A stretch of 64,000 nt of DNA from the NCBI RefSeq assembly GCF_004348325.1, contig NZ_SMKF01000013.1, forward strand, positions 1 through 64,000. The letters are read 5' to 3'. The notes under the pieces are model-generated. The model was not told the DNA's origin and searched no databases. It saw nothing but the letters and a program-made list of their open reading frames with translations. Each line of letters begins with the position of its first letter. The first letter of the stretch is position 1. A program made the translations under genes and the position numbers. Shown here in pieces: positions 1-8,393 of this stretch. Source of the stretch: Micromonospora sp. KC213 (GTDB lineage: Bacteria; Actinomycetota; Actinomycetes; Mycobacteriales; Micromonosporaceae).

Positions 1-34
1 CCGTCACCCCGAGGAAACGGACCACCTCCCCGCC

Positions 35-1240
35 ATGCCCCTGCTCACCGCCATCGCCGTCGGCCTCGCCCTGCTAAATGCGGCCCCGGCACCGCCCACC
101 CCGACGCCGGGGCCTTCGGCTGCGGTGACGTGGGGAGTGGCGCCGTCGAGCGCGAAGGGCCCGAACGGCCGGCCGGCCTTCACCTACAAGCTTGACCCCG
201 GCACCACCCTGACCGACTACGTCGCGGTCACCAACCACTCGAAGCGCCCGCTCACCCTGAACCTCTACGCCAGCGACGCGTTCACCACCGCACAGGGCGG
301 CTTTGACCTGCTGGCCGGCGGCCAGCAACCCACCGACGTCGGCTCCTGGGTCCGCCTCACCCAACGCAGCGTGACCATCCCGTCGACGTCCCGCCTGAAC
401 GTCCCGTTCACCCTGACGGTGCCGCGCAACGCCACGCCGGGCGATCACGCCGGGGGAATCGTCGCCTCACTCGCCGCCACGACAGCGGACGCGCAGGGCA
501 ACCAGGTCGCCGTCGACCACCGCGTCGGCGCGCGGATCTACCTGCGAGTGACCGGTGAGCTGCAGCCGGCACTCACCGTCGAAGATCTTCAGGTACGGCA
601 CAGCGGCTCGCTCGACCCCCTTGCCGGTGGCACGCTCACCGCCACCTTCACCGTCCGTAACACCGGCAACGTCCGGCTCACCGGGCGGCCCTCGCTCGGG
701 GTGGTTGGCTTGTTCGGCCTCGGTCGGCGTTCCGTGGACGCGGCGACCCTGCCGGAGATCCTGCCCGGCGGTGAACTGACCACGACCGTACGCATGACGA
801 ACGTCCCGCCGCTGTTCCGGCTGACCGCGAGCGCTGCCATCGCCCCAGCCGCCGTGGGCGGCCAGGTCCTCGACCCACCGCCAGCAGTCGACACGGCGCG
901 GGTCACCGTCTGGGCGGTGCCCTGGTCGCAGATGGTCCTGCTGGTCCTGCTCGCCCTCGTCGGCTGGGCGCTGATCGCCGCTCGCCGACGGCGGGCGCGA
1001 CAGATCGCGCGGGCGGTGGCCGCCGCCCGGGAGCAGGGCCGCGCCGAAGCCAGCCGGGAGACCGCACGGACCTCCGGCGACCAGGACGCCGCGGTCCCCG
1101 CCACGATCGGTGCGAGCGCCCCGGCCGGTGGCGACGGCGCGACGACGTCCGACCGCCCGACGTCGCAGGCGGATCGTCCCGACCAGGGCCGCAACAACCG
1201 ACGACCGGACATCGACCACACGGGGAAGGACAAGGAGTGA
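35..1240 (+). CDS. DUF916-like membrane-anchored surface protein
   Basis: Secreted, C-terminally anchored protein of about 400 residues. An N-terminal hydrophobic stretch (about residues 3-20) is followed by a Pro/Ala linker and a beta-sandwich region whose pattern (VTNHSKRPLTLNLYASDAF, then PGDHAGGIVASL) resembles DUF916 proteins that accompany surface-anchored repeat proteins in Gram-positives. A single membrane segment near residues 290-310 precedes an Arg-rich cytoplasmic tail and a long low-complexity end. The reading frame is open to the left edge of the window, so ATG 35 may not be the true start and the gene may begin outside. It stands at the head of the anchored-repeat ABC locus, 109 bp before the wall-protein gene. 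A role in presenting or stabilising the wall protein is inferred. Confidence 0.72.
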   Translation: MPLLTAIAVGLALLNAAPAPPTPTPGPSAAVTWGVAPSSAKGPNGRPAFTYKLDPGTTLTDYVAVTNHSKRPLTLNLYASDAFTTAQGGFDLLAGGQQPTDVGSWVRLTQRSVTIPSTSRLNVPFTLTVPRNATPGDHAGGIVASLAATTADAQGNQVAVDHRVGARIYLRVTGELQPALTVEDLQVRHSGSLDPLAGGTLTATFTVRNTGNVRLTGRPSLGVVGLFGLGRRSVDAATLPEILPGGELTTTVRMTNVPPLFRLTASAAIAPAAVGGQVLDPPPAVDTARVTVWAVPWSQMVLLVLLALVGWALIAARRRRARQIARAVAAAREQGRAEASRETARTSGDQDAAVPATIGASAPAGGDGATTSDRPTSQADRPDQGRNNRRPDIDHTGKDKE

Positions 1241-1349
1241 CACGGTCACCCCGTGCCTGTCCCCGGATCGCGTCGGGCGGCGGCAACGCCAACGGCCACG
1301 CCGTCGCGATGCGCACGACGACACCACCACGTCGCCTGGGGAGCAAGCA

Positions 1350-2957
1350 ATGACGATAAGAAGCATGCGTGCCGGCGCCGCCGGCCTCGCCTTGGCCGTG
1401 CTGGCCGTGACCGCAGGGACGACGCCGGCGGCCGCGGAACCGGCCGGGGTTACCGCTGTCGGTGCGGACCTGGTTTCCCTGGCGCTCGATGGTGAGTCGA
1501 TGTCGCTGCGCATCCGGGACGCCGCGCAGGTAGCTCGCGGTGTGCCCGGGCATGACCCGGCCGAGGTGATACTCGGCCCGGACGGCGGCCTTGCCGGCCG
1601 GGTACCGCCTGGAAAGGCTTTCGCCTTCCTTGGGCCGCCGGGACACCCTGTGTGGTCACTGTCCGCCGGCGACACCGGGTTTCCGGCCCTGGACACCACC
1701 GGGGTACGCCGCGGCGCCGTCGTCCACGACACGGTGACCCTCAGTCTGCGCTCGGTCGAAGGGCCGGGAAGGTTCACCGCCTACACACTGGCGGGCATCG
1801 AGGAGGCCACTGCGCTGTTCGGCAGCGGCGCGAATGTGACCCGGTCGGTGCAACTGCCGGCGGCAACGCGCACCGGCGGTGTGGTCTGGGCCTTCGACGC
1901 CGCCGGCGACTACCGGCTCACGCTGGCCGCATCGGCGGCCCTGCGCTCCGGCAGGACGGTCAGCGCCGAGGCGACGTACCGGGTCCGCGTACCCGCGATC
2001 GCCCCGGCCGGGCAGATACTGCCACCGGCTGCGCCGCAGCAGATAACCCGGTCCGAGCAGCCGACGGCGCGGACATTCGCCGCTCCCGCCGCCGAGTCGA
2101 AGCCGGCTGCGGCACCGAAACCCGCCGCCGCGCCGGCACCGCTGGCCGCGAAGGCGGCGGCCAGCACCGCGACGGGGGCCCGGCAGGTGATCGCCGACGG
2201 GCACGTCGACATGGGCCCGCAGCTCGCGGGGGACGCGTGGACCATCCGGATCAAGGACGACCGCACCAGCCCCGCCGTGTGGCGGGAGATCGCCGACGTG
2301 GTCCTGCAGGTCAAGGACAACGCGAAGATCACCGTTCCGGCCGGGGCGGACTTCCTCGGCAAGCCGGGTGACACGGTGTGGCTGCTGCCGCAGTCCCAGC
2401 AGGCTGGCATCGTCTGGCCCGGCTGGAACACCCAGCACCCGTCCGTCGTGTCCGGCGTCAAGGGCAACGTCACCTGGACGCTCAAGGGCGTCAACGGGCC
2501 GGGCCGGTTCGCTCTCTACCTGACCGGCTCGTTCGGCGAGGCCGACGTGCTGTTCAACTCCGCCAAGGCGTTCCCGCAGCAGCTGAGCGTTCCGCTGAAC
2601 ACCCATGCGCACGGAAACTGGGCGTTCAGCAAGCCCGGCCTCTACCGCCTGGCGGTGCAGATGAGCGGCACCACCACCGGAGGCAGGGCGGTCACCGACA
2701 CCAAGACGCTCACCATCGCCGTCGGCGACAGCACTGACCCGACCAGCGGCTTCGGACCTGGCAGCGGCTCCGGAGGCGGCGGGGACAAGGACGGCGAGGA
2801 CCGGGGCGGTGCTGGCCGTCTCCCGCGCACCGGCACCGGTTGGGTGCTGTCGGCCGGCGCGGCCGGCGTGGTTCTCGTCGCCGTCGGGGTGCTGCTGGTG
2901 CTGCTCACCCGTCGCCGCCGCGCCGGTCTCGCCGACACCGCAACGGCGAACACGTGA
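1350..2957 (+). CDS. LPXTG wall-anchored choice-of-anchor M repeat protein (TIGR03769/TIGR03773 type)
   Basis: Start ATG 1350 is chosen because GGGGAG lies just upstream and a clear signal peptide follows; the frame is open further upstream. The 535-residue product has a signal peptide (about 1-30), a first repeat domain, an Ala/Pro/Lys-rich spacer, a second repeat domain starting GHVDM and ending HAHGNWAF..GLY, a Gly/Ser/Asp linker, an LPRTG sorting signal (nt 2820-2834, residues 491-495), a membrane segment and a Arg-rich tail. Sortase would attach it to peptidoglycan. The first repeat has lost the GHVD and HxHxNW histidines that the other copies keep. The gene overlaps the binding-protein gene by 4 bp (GTGA). 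It is probably the wall-side partner of the ABC transporter; substrate capture is inferred. Confidence 0.87.
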   Translation: MTIRSMRAGAAGLALAVLAVTAGTTPAAAEPAGVTAVGADLVSLALDGESMSLRIRDAAQVARGVPGHDPAEVILGPDGGLAGRVPPGKAFAFLGPPGHPVWSLSAGDTGFPALDTTGVRRGAVVHDTVTLSLRSVEGPGRFTAYTLAGIEEATALFGSGANVTRSVQLPAATRTGGVVWAFDAAGDYRLTLAASAALRSGRTVSAEATYRVRVPAIAPAGQILPPAAPQQITRSEQPTARTFAAPAAESKPAAAPKPAAAPAPLAAKAAASTATGARQVIADGHVDMGPQLAGDAWTIRIKDDRTSPAVWREIADVVLQVKDNAKITVPAGADFLGKPGDTVWLLPQSQQAGIVWPGWNTQHPSVVSGVKGNVTWTLKGVNGPGRFALYLTGSFGEADVLFNSAKAFPQQLSVPLNTHAHGNWAFSKPGLYRLAVQMSGTTTGGRAVTDTKTLTIAVGDSTDPTSGFGPGSGSGGGGDKDGEDRGGAGRLPRTGTGWVLSAGAAGVVLVAVGVLLVLLTRRRRAGLADTATANT

Positions 2958-4552
2958 GCCCGCGGGTCGCGCCACGGCTGCGACGGGCAATCCTGCCGCT
3001 GCTGATCGTGGGGCTGGTCGCCGGTTGCCGGTCAGAGGTGGCGTTGAGCGCGAACGACGAGCGCCTCCAGGTCATCACGACCACCGGAATTCTGCGAGAC
3101 CTGGTGAGCAACGTCGGCGGTGACCGGGTAGCGGTCACCTCGTTGGTGCCGGACGGTGCCGACCCGCACAGTTACGAGCCGTCGCTGCGCGACATCCGCG
3201 ACGTCGTCTACGCCGACGTCGCGTTCAGCAACTACCTGCTGCTGGAAGAGCAGGCCATCATCAAGGCCCTGGATGCGAACCTGCGCGACGGCGTACCGAA
3301 CATCTCGCTGGCCGAGGGGGCGGTGAAGTACGCGGCGGAGATCATCCCGCTGGTCGAGGACGTGTCGCTGGACGCGATCTGGCTGGGCATGCGGGTACGC
3401 GGCACCGGTGCGGCGCAAGGGGCGAACCGCGCTTCGGATGTGTTGCTCAGCGCAACCTCGGCTGACGGTCCGGGTGATGTGGTCGCGTACCTGACCGAGT
3501 CGTTCGGCAACCCGTCGTTCTACGTCGACTCCACCGACGGGTTCAATCCCGCCAACGGCTTCCGCGACGACACCGCCACGCTGCCGCCCGACGCGCACAC
3601 GCACATGAGCTGGGCGTTCACCAAACCAGGTGTCTACCGGCTGACCATGCGGGCGCAACTGTCCGTCGACCCGCAGTCGCCGCCGGTCCCGATGGGCGAG
3701 CAAGTGTTCACGTTCGCCGTCGGGGTGGATCCGCACTCGGTGCCGGGCATGGCCGGAGCGGCGGTGCTGAATTCGGGGCACGCCGACCTCACCGTCGACC
3801 TCGACCAACGGCGGCTCTACCTGTTCGCCGACCCCGAGGGCAGCGGCGAGGCGAACCAGCGGGTCTACGACCCCGCCCGCACCGTCATCGAGGTACCGAG
3901 CAAGGCGCTGCTCGAGGTGCCCGGCGACCGGAAGTTCCGGTTCCTCGGCCGGCCCGGTACCCAGGTGTACCAGCTTCCGCAGGCGGTCCTCGGCAAGCAC
4001 GTGCACGGCGAGATCGACCCGCACCTGTGGCAGAACGTCCGCAACGCCATCTCCTACACCGAGCTCATCCGCGACACCCTCATCGGGGCCGATCCCCAGG
4101 GCGCGCCGGCCTACCGGGCTAACGCCTCGGCCTACATCCGGGAACTGGAAAAGCTCGACACCTACGTGCGGGACACCATCGCCCGGATTCCGCCCTCGCG
4201 ACGGCACCTGGTCACCACGCATGACGCGTTCGGCTACCTGGGGCAGGCGTACGGCGTCCAGATCTCCGGGTTCGTCACCCCGAACCCTGCCGCCGAGCCG
4301 AGCCTTGCCGACCGCCGCCGGCTCACCGAGACGATCCGCAACCTCAAGATCCCCGCGGTGTTCCTGGAGCCGAACCTGGCGGCCCGCTCCACCACCCTCA
4401 ACGAAGTCGCCCGGGAGGAAGGGCTGCGCGTGTGTGCGATCTACGGCGACACCCTCGACCGCGACATCACCAGCTACGCGCAGATGATGCGGTTCAACGC
4501 CGAATCGCTGCACGACTGCCTGACCACCGACAAGCAGGGGAGAAACCAGTGA
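2954..4552 (+). CDS. Anchored-repeat ABC transporter substrate-binding lipoprotein (TIGR03772 type)
   Basis: GTG 2954 overlaps the previous stop. The signal ends in a VAGC lipobox, so it is a membrane lipoprotein of 532 residues. Both lobes are cluster-9 (ZnuA/PsaA) metal-binding folds: DPHSYEPS in the first lobe, then DPHLWQNV, EPNL and YGDTLD in the second supply the His, His, Glu, Asp expected for a Zn/Mn site. The lobes are separated by about 210 residues made from the surface repeat. Within this insert the C-terminal half (IWLG ... HTHMSWAFTKPGVY ... FAVG) comes before the N-terminal half (SGHADL ... FLGRPGTQVYQLPQ), so it looks circularly permuted. It should deliver a divalent metal, probably zinc, to the permease and ATPase downstream. 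Confidence 0.88.
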   Translation: MSPRVAPRLRRAILPLLIVGLVAGCRSEVALSANDERLQVITTTGILRDLVSNVGGDRVAVTSLVPDGADPHSYEPSLRDIRDVVYADVAFSNYLLLEEQAIIKALDANLRDGVPNISLAEGAVKYAAEIIPLVEDVSLDAIWLGMRVRGTGAAQGANRASDVLLSATSADGPGDVVAYLTESFGNPSFYVDSTDGFNPANGFRDDTATLPPDAHTHMSWAFTKPGVYRLTMRAQLSVDPQSPPVPMGEQVFTFAVGVDPHSVPGMAGAAVLNSGHADLTVDLDQRRLYLFADPEGSGEANQRVYDPARTVIEVPSKALLEVPGDRKFRFLGRPGTQVYQLPQAVLGKHVHGEIDPHLWQNVRNAISYTELIRDTLIGADPQGAPAYRANASAYIRELEKLDTYVRDTIARIPPSRRHLVTTHDAFGYLGQAYGVQISGFVTPNPAAEPSLADRRRLTETIRNLKIPAVFLEPNLAARSTTLNEVAREEGLRVCAIYGDTLDRDITSYAQMMRFNAESLHDCLTTDKQGRNQ

Positions 4553-5529
4553 CGGCAGGACGGGCGCGACACCGCACCCGCGCATCCGGAATGATCGCGC
4601 GCTGCGCGCTGACGATGCTGATTTTGCTGACCACGGCACAGACTGCCGCGACGGCGAAGGAGCCTACTCCGGGCCTCAGCCAGTCGATCGCCGCCGACCA
4701 GCCTCTCACTACCGGCCGGGCGGAACTCTCCGCCGGACACGTCGACATCGGCCCCCGCTACGTCGACAACCAGTGGACGCTGCTGATCCACGACGGCACG
4801 CAGGCACGGCCGGTGTGGCGCAACCCCGACGAGACCGTCCTGCGGGTCTCCGACGCCGCGCTACAGACTGTTCCGGACGACCCGGCGTACGCCTTCCTCG
4901 GCGTCGACGCCGGCAAACGGGTGTACGTGGTGCCGCAGGTGCAGAACCCCGACGTCGTGTGGCTCGGCTGGAACACCCAGGACCCCCGGGTGATGCAGAG
5001 CATCGACCGTGGGGTCACCCTGACCCTGCTCGGCGTGCGCGGACCGGGGACCCTCACGACGTATCTGCAGTCGGGTAACTTCGCCGCGCCCCAGCCGCTG
5101 TGGCGCTCCACCGAGTCGAAGGCGCAGCCCTTCTGGGCCGAGGTCAACACCCACACCCACGCCAACTGGGTCTTCACCGCCCCTGGGGTCTACCTGATCG
5201 CGGTGCAAGTGTCCGCTGACCTGGTCGGCGGCGAGACGGTGTCGGCGACACGCACGCTGCGCTTCGCTGTGGGAGACGCCACCAGCGCCGACGAGGCGTA
5301 CGCCGCCACCGCGGACATCCCCGCGCCGGCGGGTCAGGCATCGCCCGCCGGTGACCGGGCCGAGGCCGGCGAACCGGCCGGTGAGTCCAGGACCGTGCTG
5401 CTCGTCGCGTTGGTGGCAATAGCAGCCCTGCTCGCCACCGGCCTGGTGCTTCTGCTGCTGCGCGGACGAGGCGCGAAACGGCGGGCCGAGCGAGAACGCC
5501 TGACCTCGCTGTCCGGAGGTGACCGTTGA
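4549..5529 (+). CDS. Membrane-anchored choice-of-anchor M repeat protein
   Basis: GTG 4549 overlaps the binding-protein stop by 4 bp. The product of 326 residues has an N-terminal signal segment, one full surface repeat (SAGHVDIGP ... FLGVDAGKRVYVVPQ ... WLGWNTQDP ... HTHANWVFTAPGVY ... FAVGD), a disordered Ala/Pro/Glu stretch, and a C-terminal membrane helix followed by a basic tail. It has no LPXTG motif, so it is held by the membrane instead of the wall. Its position between the binding protein and the ATPase points to a relay of the bound ligand from the wall protein to the transporter; that relay is an inference. Confidence 0.85.
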   Translation: MTAGRARHRTRASGMIARCALTMLILLTTAQTAATAKEPTPGLSQSIAADQPLTTGRAELSAGHVDIGPRYVDNQWTLLIHDGTQARPVWRNPDETVLRVSDAALQTVPDDPAYAFLGVDAGKRVYVVPQVQNPDVVWLGWNTQDPRVMQSIDRGVTLTLLGVRGPGTLTTYLQSGNFAAPQPLWRSTESKAQPFWAEVNTHTHANWVFTAPGVYLIAVQVSADLVGGETVSATRTLRFAVGDATSADEAYAATADIPAPAGQASPAGDRAEAGEPAGESRTVLLVALVAIAALLATGLVLLLLRGRGAKRRAERERLTSLSGGDR

Positions 5530-6269
5530 GAGCGCTGGAGGTTGATCAGCTGGACGTGGACCTCGGCGGCCGGCCGGTCCTGCGGGACATATGCCTGCAC
5601 CTGGATCGGGGCGAGCTGGTCGGATTGCTCGGTCCGAACGGCGCCGGGAAGACCACCCTGCTGCGCGCCATCCTGGCACTGACCCGCACCCGCGCCGGCC
5701 GGGTGCTGGTGGAGGGCAAGCCGTCGCGTCCCGGCCGATCCGAGATCGGCTACGTCCCCCAGCGCCACGAGTTCACCTGGGACTTCCCGATCTCTGTCGA
5801 GCACGCCGTGATGAGTGGCCGAACCGGCCGCCTGGGTCTGCTCCGCCGCCCCGGCGTCGCCGACTGGCGGGCAGTCGGCGACGCCCTGGACCGGGTACAC
5901 CTCACGGAGCTGCGCCGCCGACCGGTCGGTGAGCTGTCCGGTGGGCAACGCCAACGCGTCCTGGTCGCCCGGGCCCTCGCCCTCGCGCCGCGCATCCTGC
6001 TGCTCGACGAGCCCTTCACCGGACTGGACATGCCCACCCAGGAACTGCTGGGTCAGTTGTTCACCAGCCTCGCCGGCGAGGACCACGCGGTGCTGATGAC
6101 CACCCACGACCTCGTCGCCGCGGTGGACACCTGCACCCGCCTGGTCCTGCTCAACGGCCGGATCATCGCCGACGGACACCCTGCGGACCTGCAGGACGCC
6201 GAACTGTGGACGAAGACCTTCGGCGTGAGCGAAACCTCTCCGCTGCTGAAACTCGTGAGGGCGACCTGA
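5526..6269 (+). CDS. Anchored-repeat ABC transporter ATP-binding subunit (TIGR03771 type)
   Basis: TTG 5526 is supported by GGAGGTGA just upstream and by overlap with the preceding stop. The 247-residue ATPase shows Walker A GPNGAGKTT, signature LSGGQRQR, Walker B RILLLDEPFTGLD and an H-loop TTHD. It is most like the ATPases of Zn/Mn cluster-9 importers. It energises uptake through the adjacent permease, whose start overlaps this stop by one base. Confidence 0.93.
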   Translation: MRALEVDQLDVDLGGRPVLRDICLHLDRGELVGLLGPNGAGKTTLLRAILALTRTRAGRVLVEGKPSRPGRSEIGYVPQRHEFTWDFPISVEHAVMSGRTGRLGLLRRPGVADWRAVGDALDRVHLTELRRRPVGELSGGQRQRVLVARALALAPRILLLDEPFTGLDMPTQELLGQLFTSLAGEDHAVLMTTHDLVAAVDTCTRLVLLNGRIIADGHPADLQDAELWTKTFGVSETSPLLKLVRAT

Positions 6270-7207
6270 TGTCGATCACCGATTTCCTCACCGACCTGCT
6301 CAACCCCGACCTCGCGTTCCTGCCCAAGGCACTGGCGATCGCAGTCATGTCCAGCATCGTCTGCGGCGTCGTCGGCTGCTACGTCGTACTCCGAGGAATG
6401 GCCTTCATCGGCGACGCCGTGGCCCACGCCGTCTTCCCGGGCATCGCGGTCGCCTTCGTCCTGCAGGGCAGCCTGGTCCTCGGCGGCGCCGTCGCCGGCG
6501 TCGCCACCGCACTGCTGATCGCGATCTTCGCGCAGAACCGGCGCGTCAAGGAGGACTCGATCATCGGCGTCTTCCTGGTCGGCGCGTTTGCACTGGGCAT
6601 CGTGATCATCTCGCAGGCCCCCGGATACGCCGGGTCGCTGCAACAGTTCCTGTTCGGCTCGATCACCGGCATTCCGGACCGAGACCTCTACCTCGTCGGC
6701 GGCGCCGGCCTGGTCATCCTCGGCCTGGTGCTCGCCCTGCACAAGGAATTCGTCGCAGTCTGCCTGGACCGGGAGATGTCCCGGTCCATGGGGCTTGCGG
6801 TCTTCTGGCTCGACATCGTGCTCTACGTCCTGGTCACCCTGGCCGTGGTGATCTCCCTGCAGACCATCGGCAACATCCTCGTGCTCGCTCTGCTGATCAC
6901 TCCCGCTGCCGCGGCCCGCCTGCTCACCGACAGACTTGGTGTGATGATGCTGCTCGCCCCGGTGATCGGCGGCGCGTCAGCGACCGTCGGGCTGTACCTG
7001 TCCTGGAGCTACGACACACCGGTCGGCGGCACCATCGTCCTGGTCGCCACCGCCATCTTCCTCGCCGCCTGGCTGATCGCCCCCCGACACGGCCTGTTGA
7101 CCAAACGGTGGCGGCGTCCGAGTGGGCAGGAACCCACTGACGTCACACGACCCATGCCGCTGTCCGACCTCGCTCACCCGCAGGACCCGTCACTTCCCGT
7201 GCGATAG
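6269..7207 (+). CDS. Anchored-repeat ABC transporter permease (TIGR03770 type)
   Basis: ATG 6269 shares its A with the ATPase stop codon. The 312-residue product has about eight membrane segments typical of the ZnuB/MntB (ABC-3) permease family, including the GDAVAHAVFPGIAVAF and LVLALLITPAAAARLL signatures. It ends in a hydrophilic tail of about 40 residues. It is the last gene of the tightly coupled run that starts at 1350. Metal specificity cannot be read from the permease itself. Confidence 0.92.
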   Translation: MSITDFLTDLLNPDLAFLPKALAIAVMSSIVCGVVGCYVVLRGMAFIGDAVAHAVFPGIAVAFVLQGSLVLGGAVAGVATALLIAIFAQNRRVKEDSIIGVFLVGAFALGIVIISQAPGYAGSLQQFLFGSITGIPDRDLYLVGGAGLVILGLVLALHKEFVAVCLDREMSRSMGLAVFWLDIVLYVLVTLAVVISLQTIGNILVLALLITPAAAARLLTDRLGVMMLLAPVIGGASATVGLYLSWSYDTPVGGTIVLVATAIFLAAWLIAPRHGLLTKRWRRPSGQEPTDVTRPMPLSDLAHPQDPSLPVR

Positions 7208-7745
7208 ACGAAGCCGCAAGAGTCCGGGACGGTGAGCAACCCGGTCTCCGGGAGCCGGCATCACCTTCAGGGAGGCAAACCTGGCCGGTGTCGGGCGTGA
7301 GGTGCGCCCGGCAGCTCCCGGGAGCGAGGCGCTGCCGGCCTGAAGTACCCCTGCCCGACACCACCGTCCAAATTCGTGGCCCGGCCACCGGAGACAATAC
7401 GAACGCGATTGCCAGTTCACGCTCCACTGAGGAGCACGAAGCTCCGGCGGGCGGATCAGGGGAGCCGTGGCGGTCTCGGTGACGAGGCCGCCACGTCGGT
7501 ATGGGCTCCGACCCGATGACCCGGGCGGTTCCTTGAACGCCACCATCAAGACGGGTGCTCCGTCCCCCGGTAGCGCCGCGCCTGCAGTGTCCAGACATGT
7601 CGCCGCGGCGCACGTACTCGCCCGAATGCCGTGCCGGTGCAGCCATGACCGCCTCCACCGATCAGCCCTTCCCAGTGTTATCGAGAACGACTATCGTTTG
7701 CAACTACTGTGGTCCAAAGGGGACCTCAGGGGGAAGGAGTTCTTC
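7208..7745 (+). other. Structured 0.5 kb intergenic region after the transporter operon
   Basis: No gene with good coding character is seen here. The region holds nested inverted repeats: GGTGTCGGGC at 7287-7296 pairs with GCCCGACACC at 7353-7362, and inside it CCGGCAGC at 7308-7315 pairs with GCTGCCGG at 7331-7338 around a GCTCCCGGGAGC palindrome. This may be the operon terminator or a structured RNA. It does not match the cobalamin, SAM, glycine or ydaO riboswitch consensus as I know them. The last 60 bases carry the promoter region of the next gene. Confidence 0.5.
7686..7698. promoter_or_regulatory. Candidate operator (AACGA-CTA-TCGTT)
   Basis: A 5-3-5 perfect inverted repeat lies 48 bp before GTG 7746, in the only promoter-like, A/T-richer stretch of the gap. 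It loosely resembles Fur/Zur-family half-sites (AACGAT/ATCGTT). Zur control would suit a metal locus, but the match is short and unproven. Confidence 0.3.
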
Positions 7746-8393
7746 GTGCGCAAGCCCGTCCGCCTGCTGCTCGCCTCCGGGGCGGTGACCGTGGCGCTGC
7801 TCGCGGCAGCGCCACCGGCGCAGGCCACCGTGGTGACGTTCAGTTCCGGGCACGTCGACCTGGTCGATATCGCCTACGAGGCCGGCGAGCTGGAGCTCGG
7901 CGTCCACGACGAGGACAACGACGTCGAGTACGCCACCGACGAGGTCAAAATCGTCGTGAAGCGGCAGGCCAAGGTCACCGTCCCGAACGATCCCGCCTTC
8001 GGTTTCCTTGGCACCCCTGGGGTGTCGAAGGTGTGGATACTGCCCGAGATCCAGAACACCGACCTGATCTGGCCCGGCATCGCCGCCGAGGAGATCGAGC
8101 CGGGTACCTTCACCGCCGACGCGCTCACCCTCAACGTGCAGTCGGTCAGCGGACCCGGGCAACTCGCCATCTACACCGAGAACGCCGTCGGGCAGCCCAA
8201 CATCCTCGCCGACAGCGGCGACGGCCTGCCCGACACCATCGCCCTGACGGCCGGCGACCACCTGCACGCCAACTGGGCCTTCGACCGCGCCGGCATCTAC
8301 TGCATCACCCTCCGTGCCACCGGCACCCTCGCTGCCACCGGACAGCAGGTCACCAGCGAACCGGCCACCCTGCACGTCGTGGTCAGGGCGTGA
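7746..8393 (+). CDS. Secreted choice-of-anchor M repeat protein
   Basis: GTG 7746 follows GGGGGAAGGAG at good spacing and opens a clean signal peptide ending near AQA. The mature 215-residue product is essentially one surface repeat: SSGHVDLVDI, FLGTPGVSKVWILPEIQN, WPGI, then HLHANWAFDRAGIY. It has no anchor, so it is probably released or held by partner proteins. It overlaps the next gene by GTGA. The His pair and GHVD motif are the same as in the transporter proteins. Confidence 0.85.
   Translation: MRKPVRLLLASGAVTVALLAAAPPAQATVVTFSSGHVDLVDIAYEAGELELGVHDEDNDVEYATDEVKIVVKRQAKVTVPNDPAFGFLGTPGVSKVWILPEIQNTDLIWPGIAAEEIEPGTFTADALTLNVQSVSGPGQLAIYTENAVGQPNILADSGDGLPDTIALTAGDHLHANWAFDRAGIYCITLRATGTLAATGQQVTSEPATLHVVVRA

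Noticed and set aside
467-1777. Long minus-strand open frames opposite the DUF916-like and wall-protein genes
   Set aside because: They are antisense shadows caused by high GC; they have no ribosome sites, no motifs and Arg/Pro/Gly-rich composition.
7208-7380. Possible known riboswitch in the gap
   Set aside because: The conserved core bases of cobalamin, SAM, glycine and ydaO riboswitches could not be found, so only a structured region is reported.
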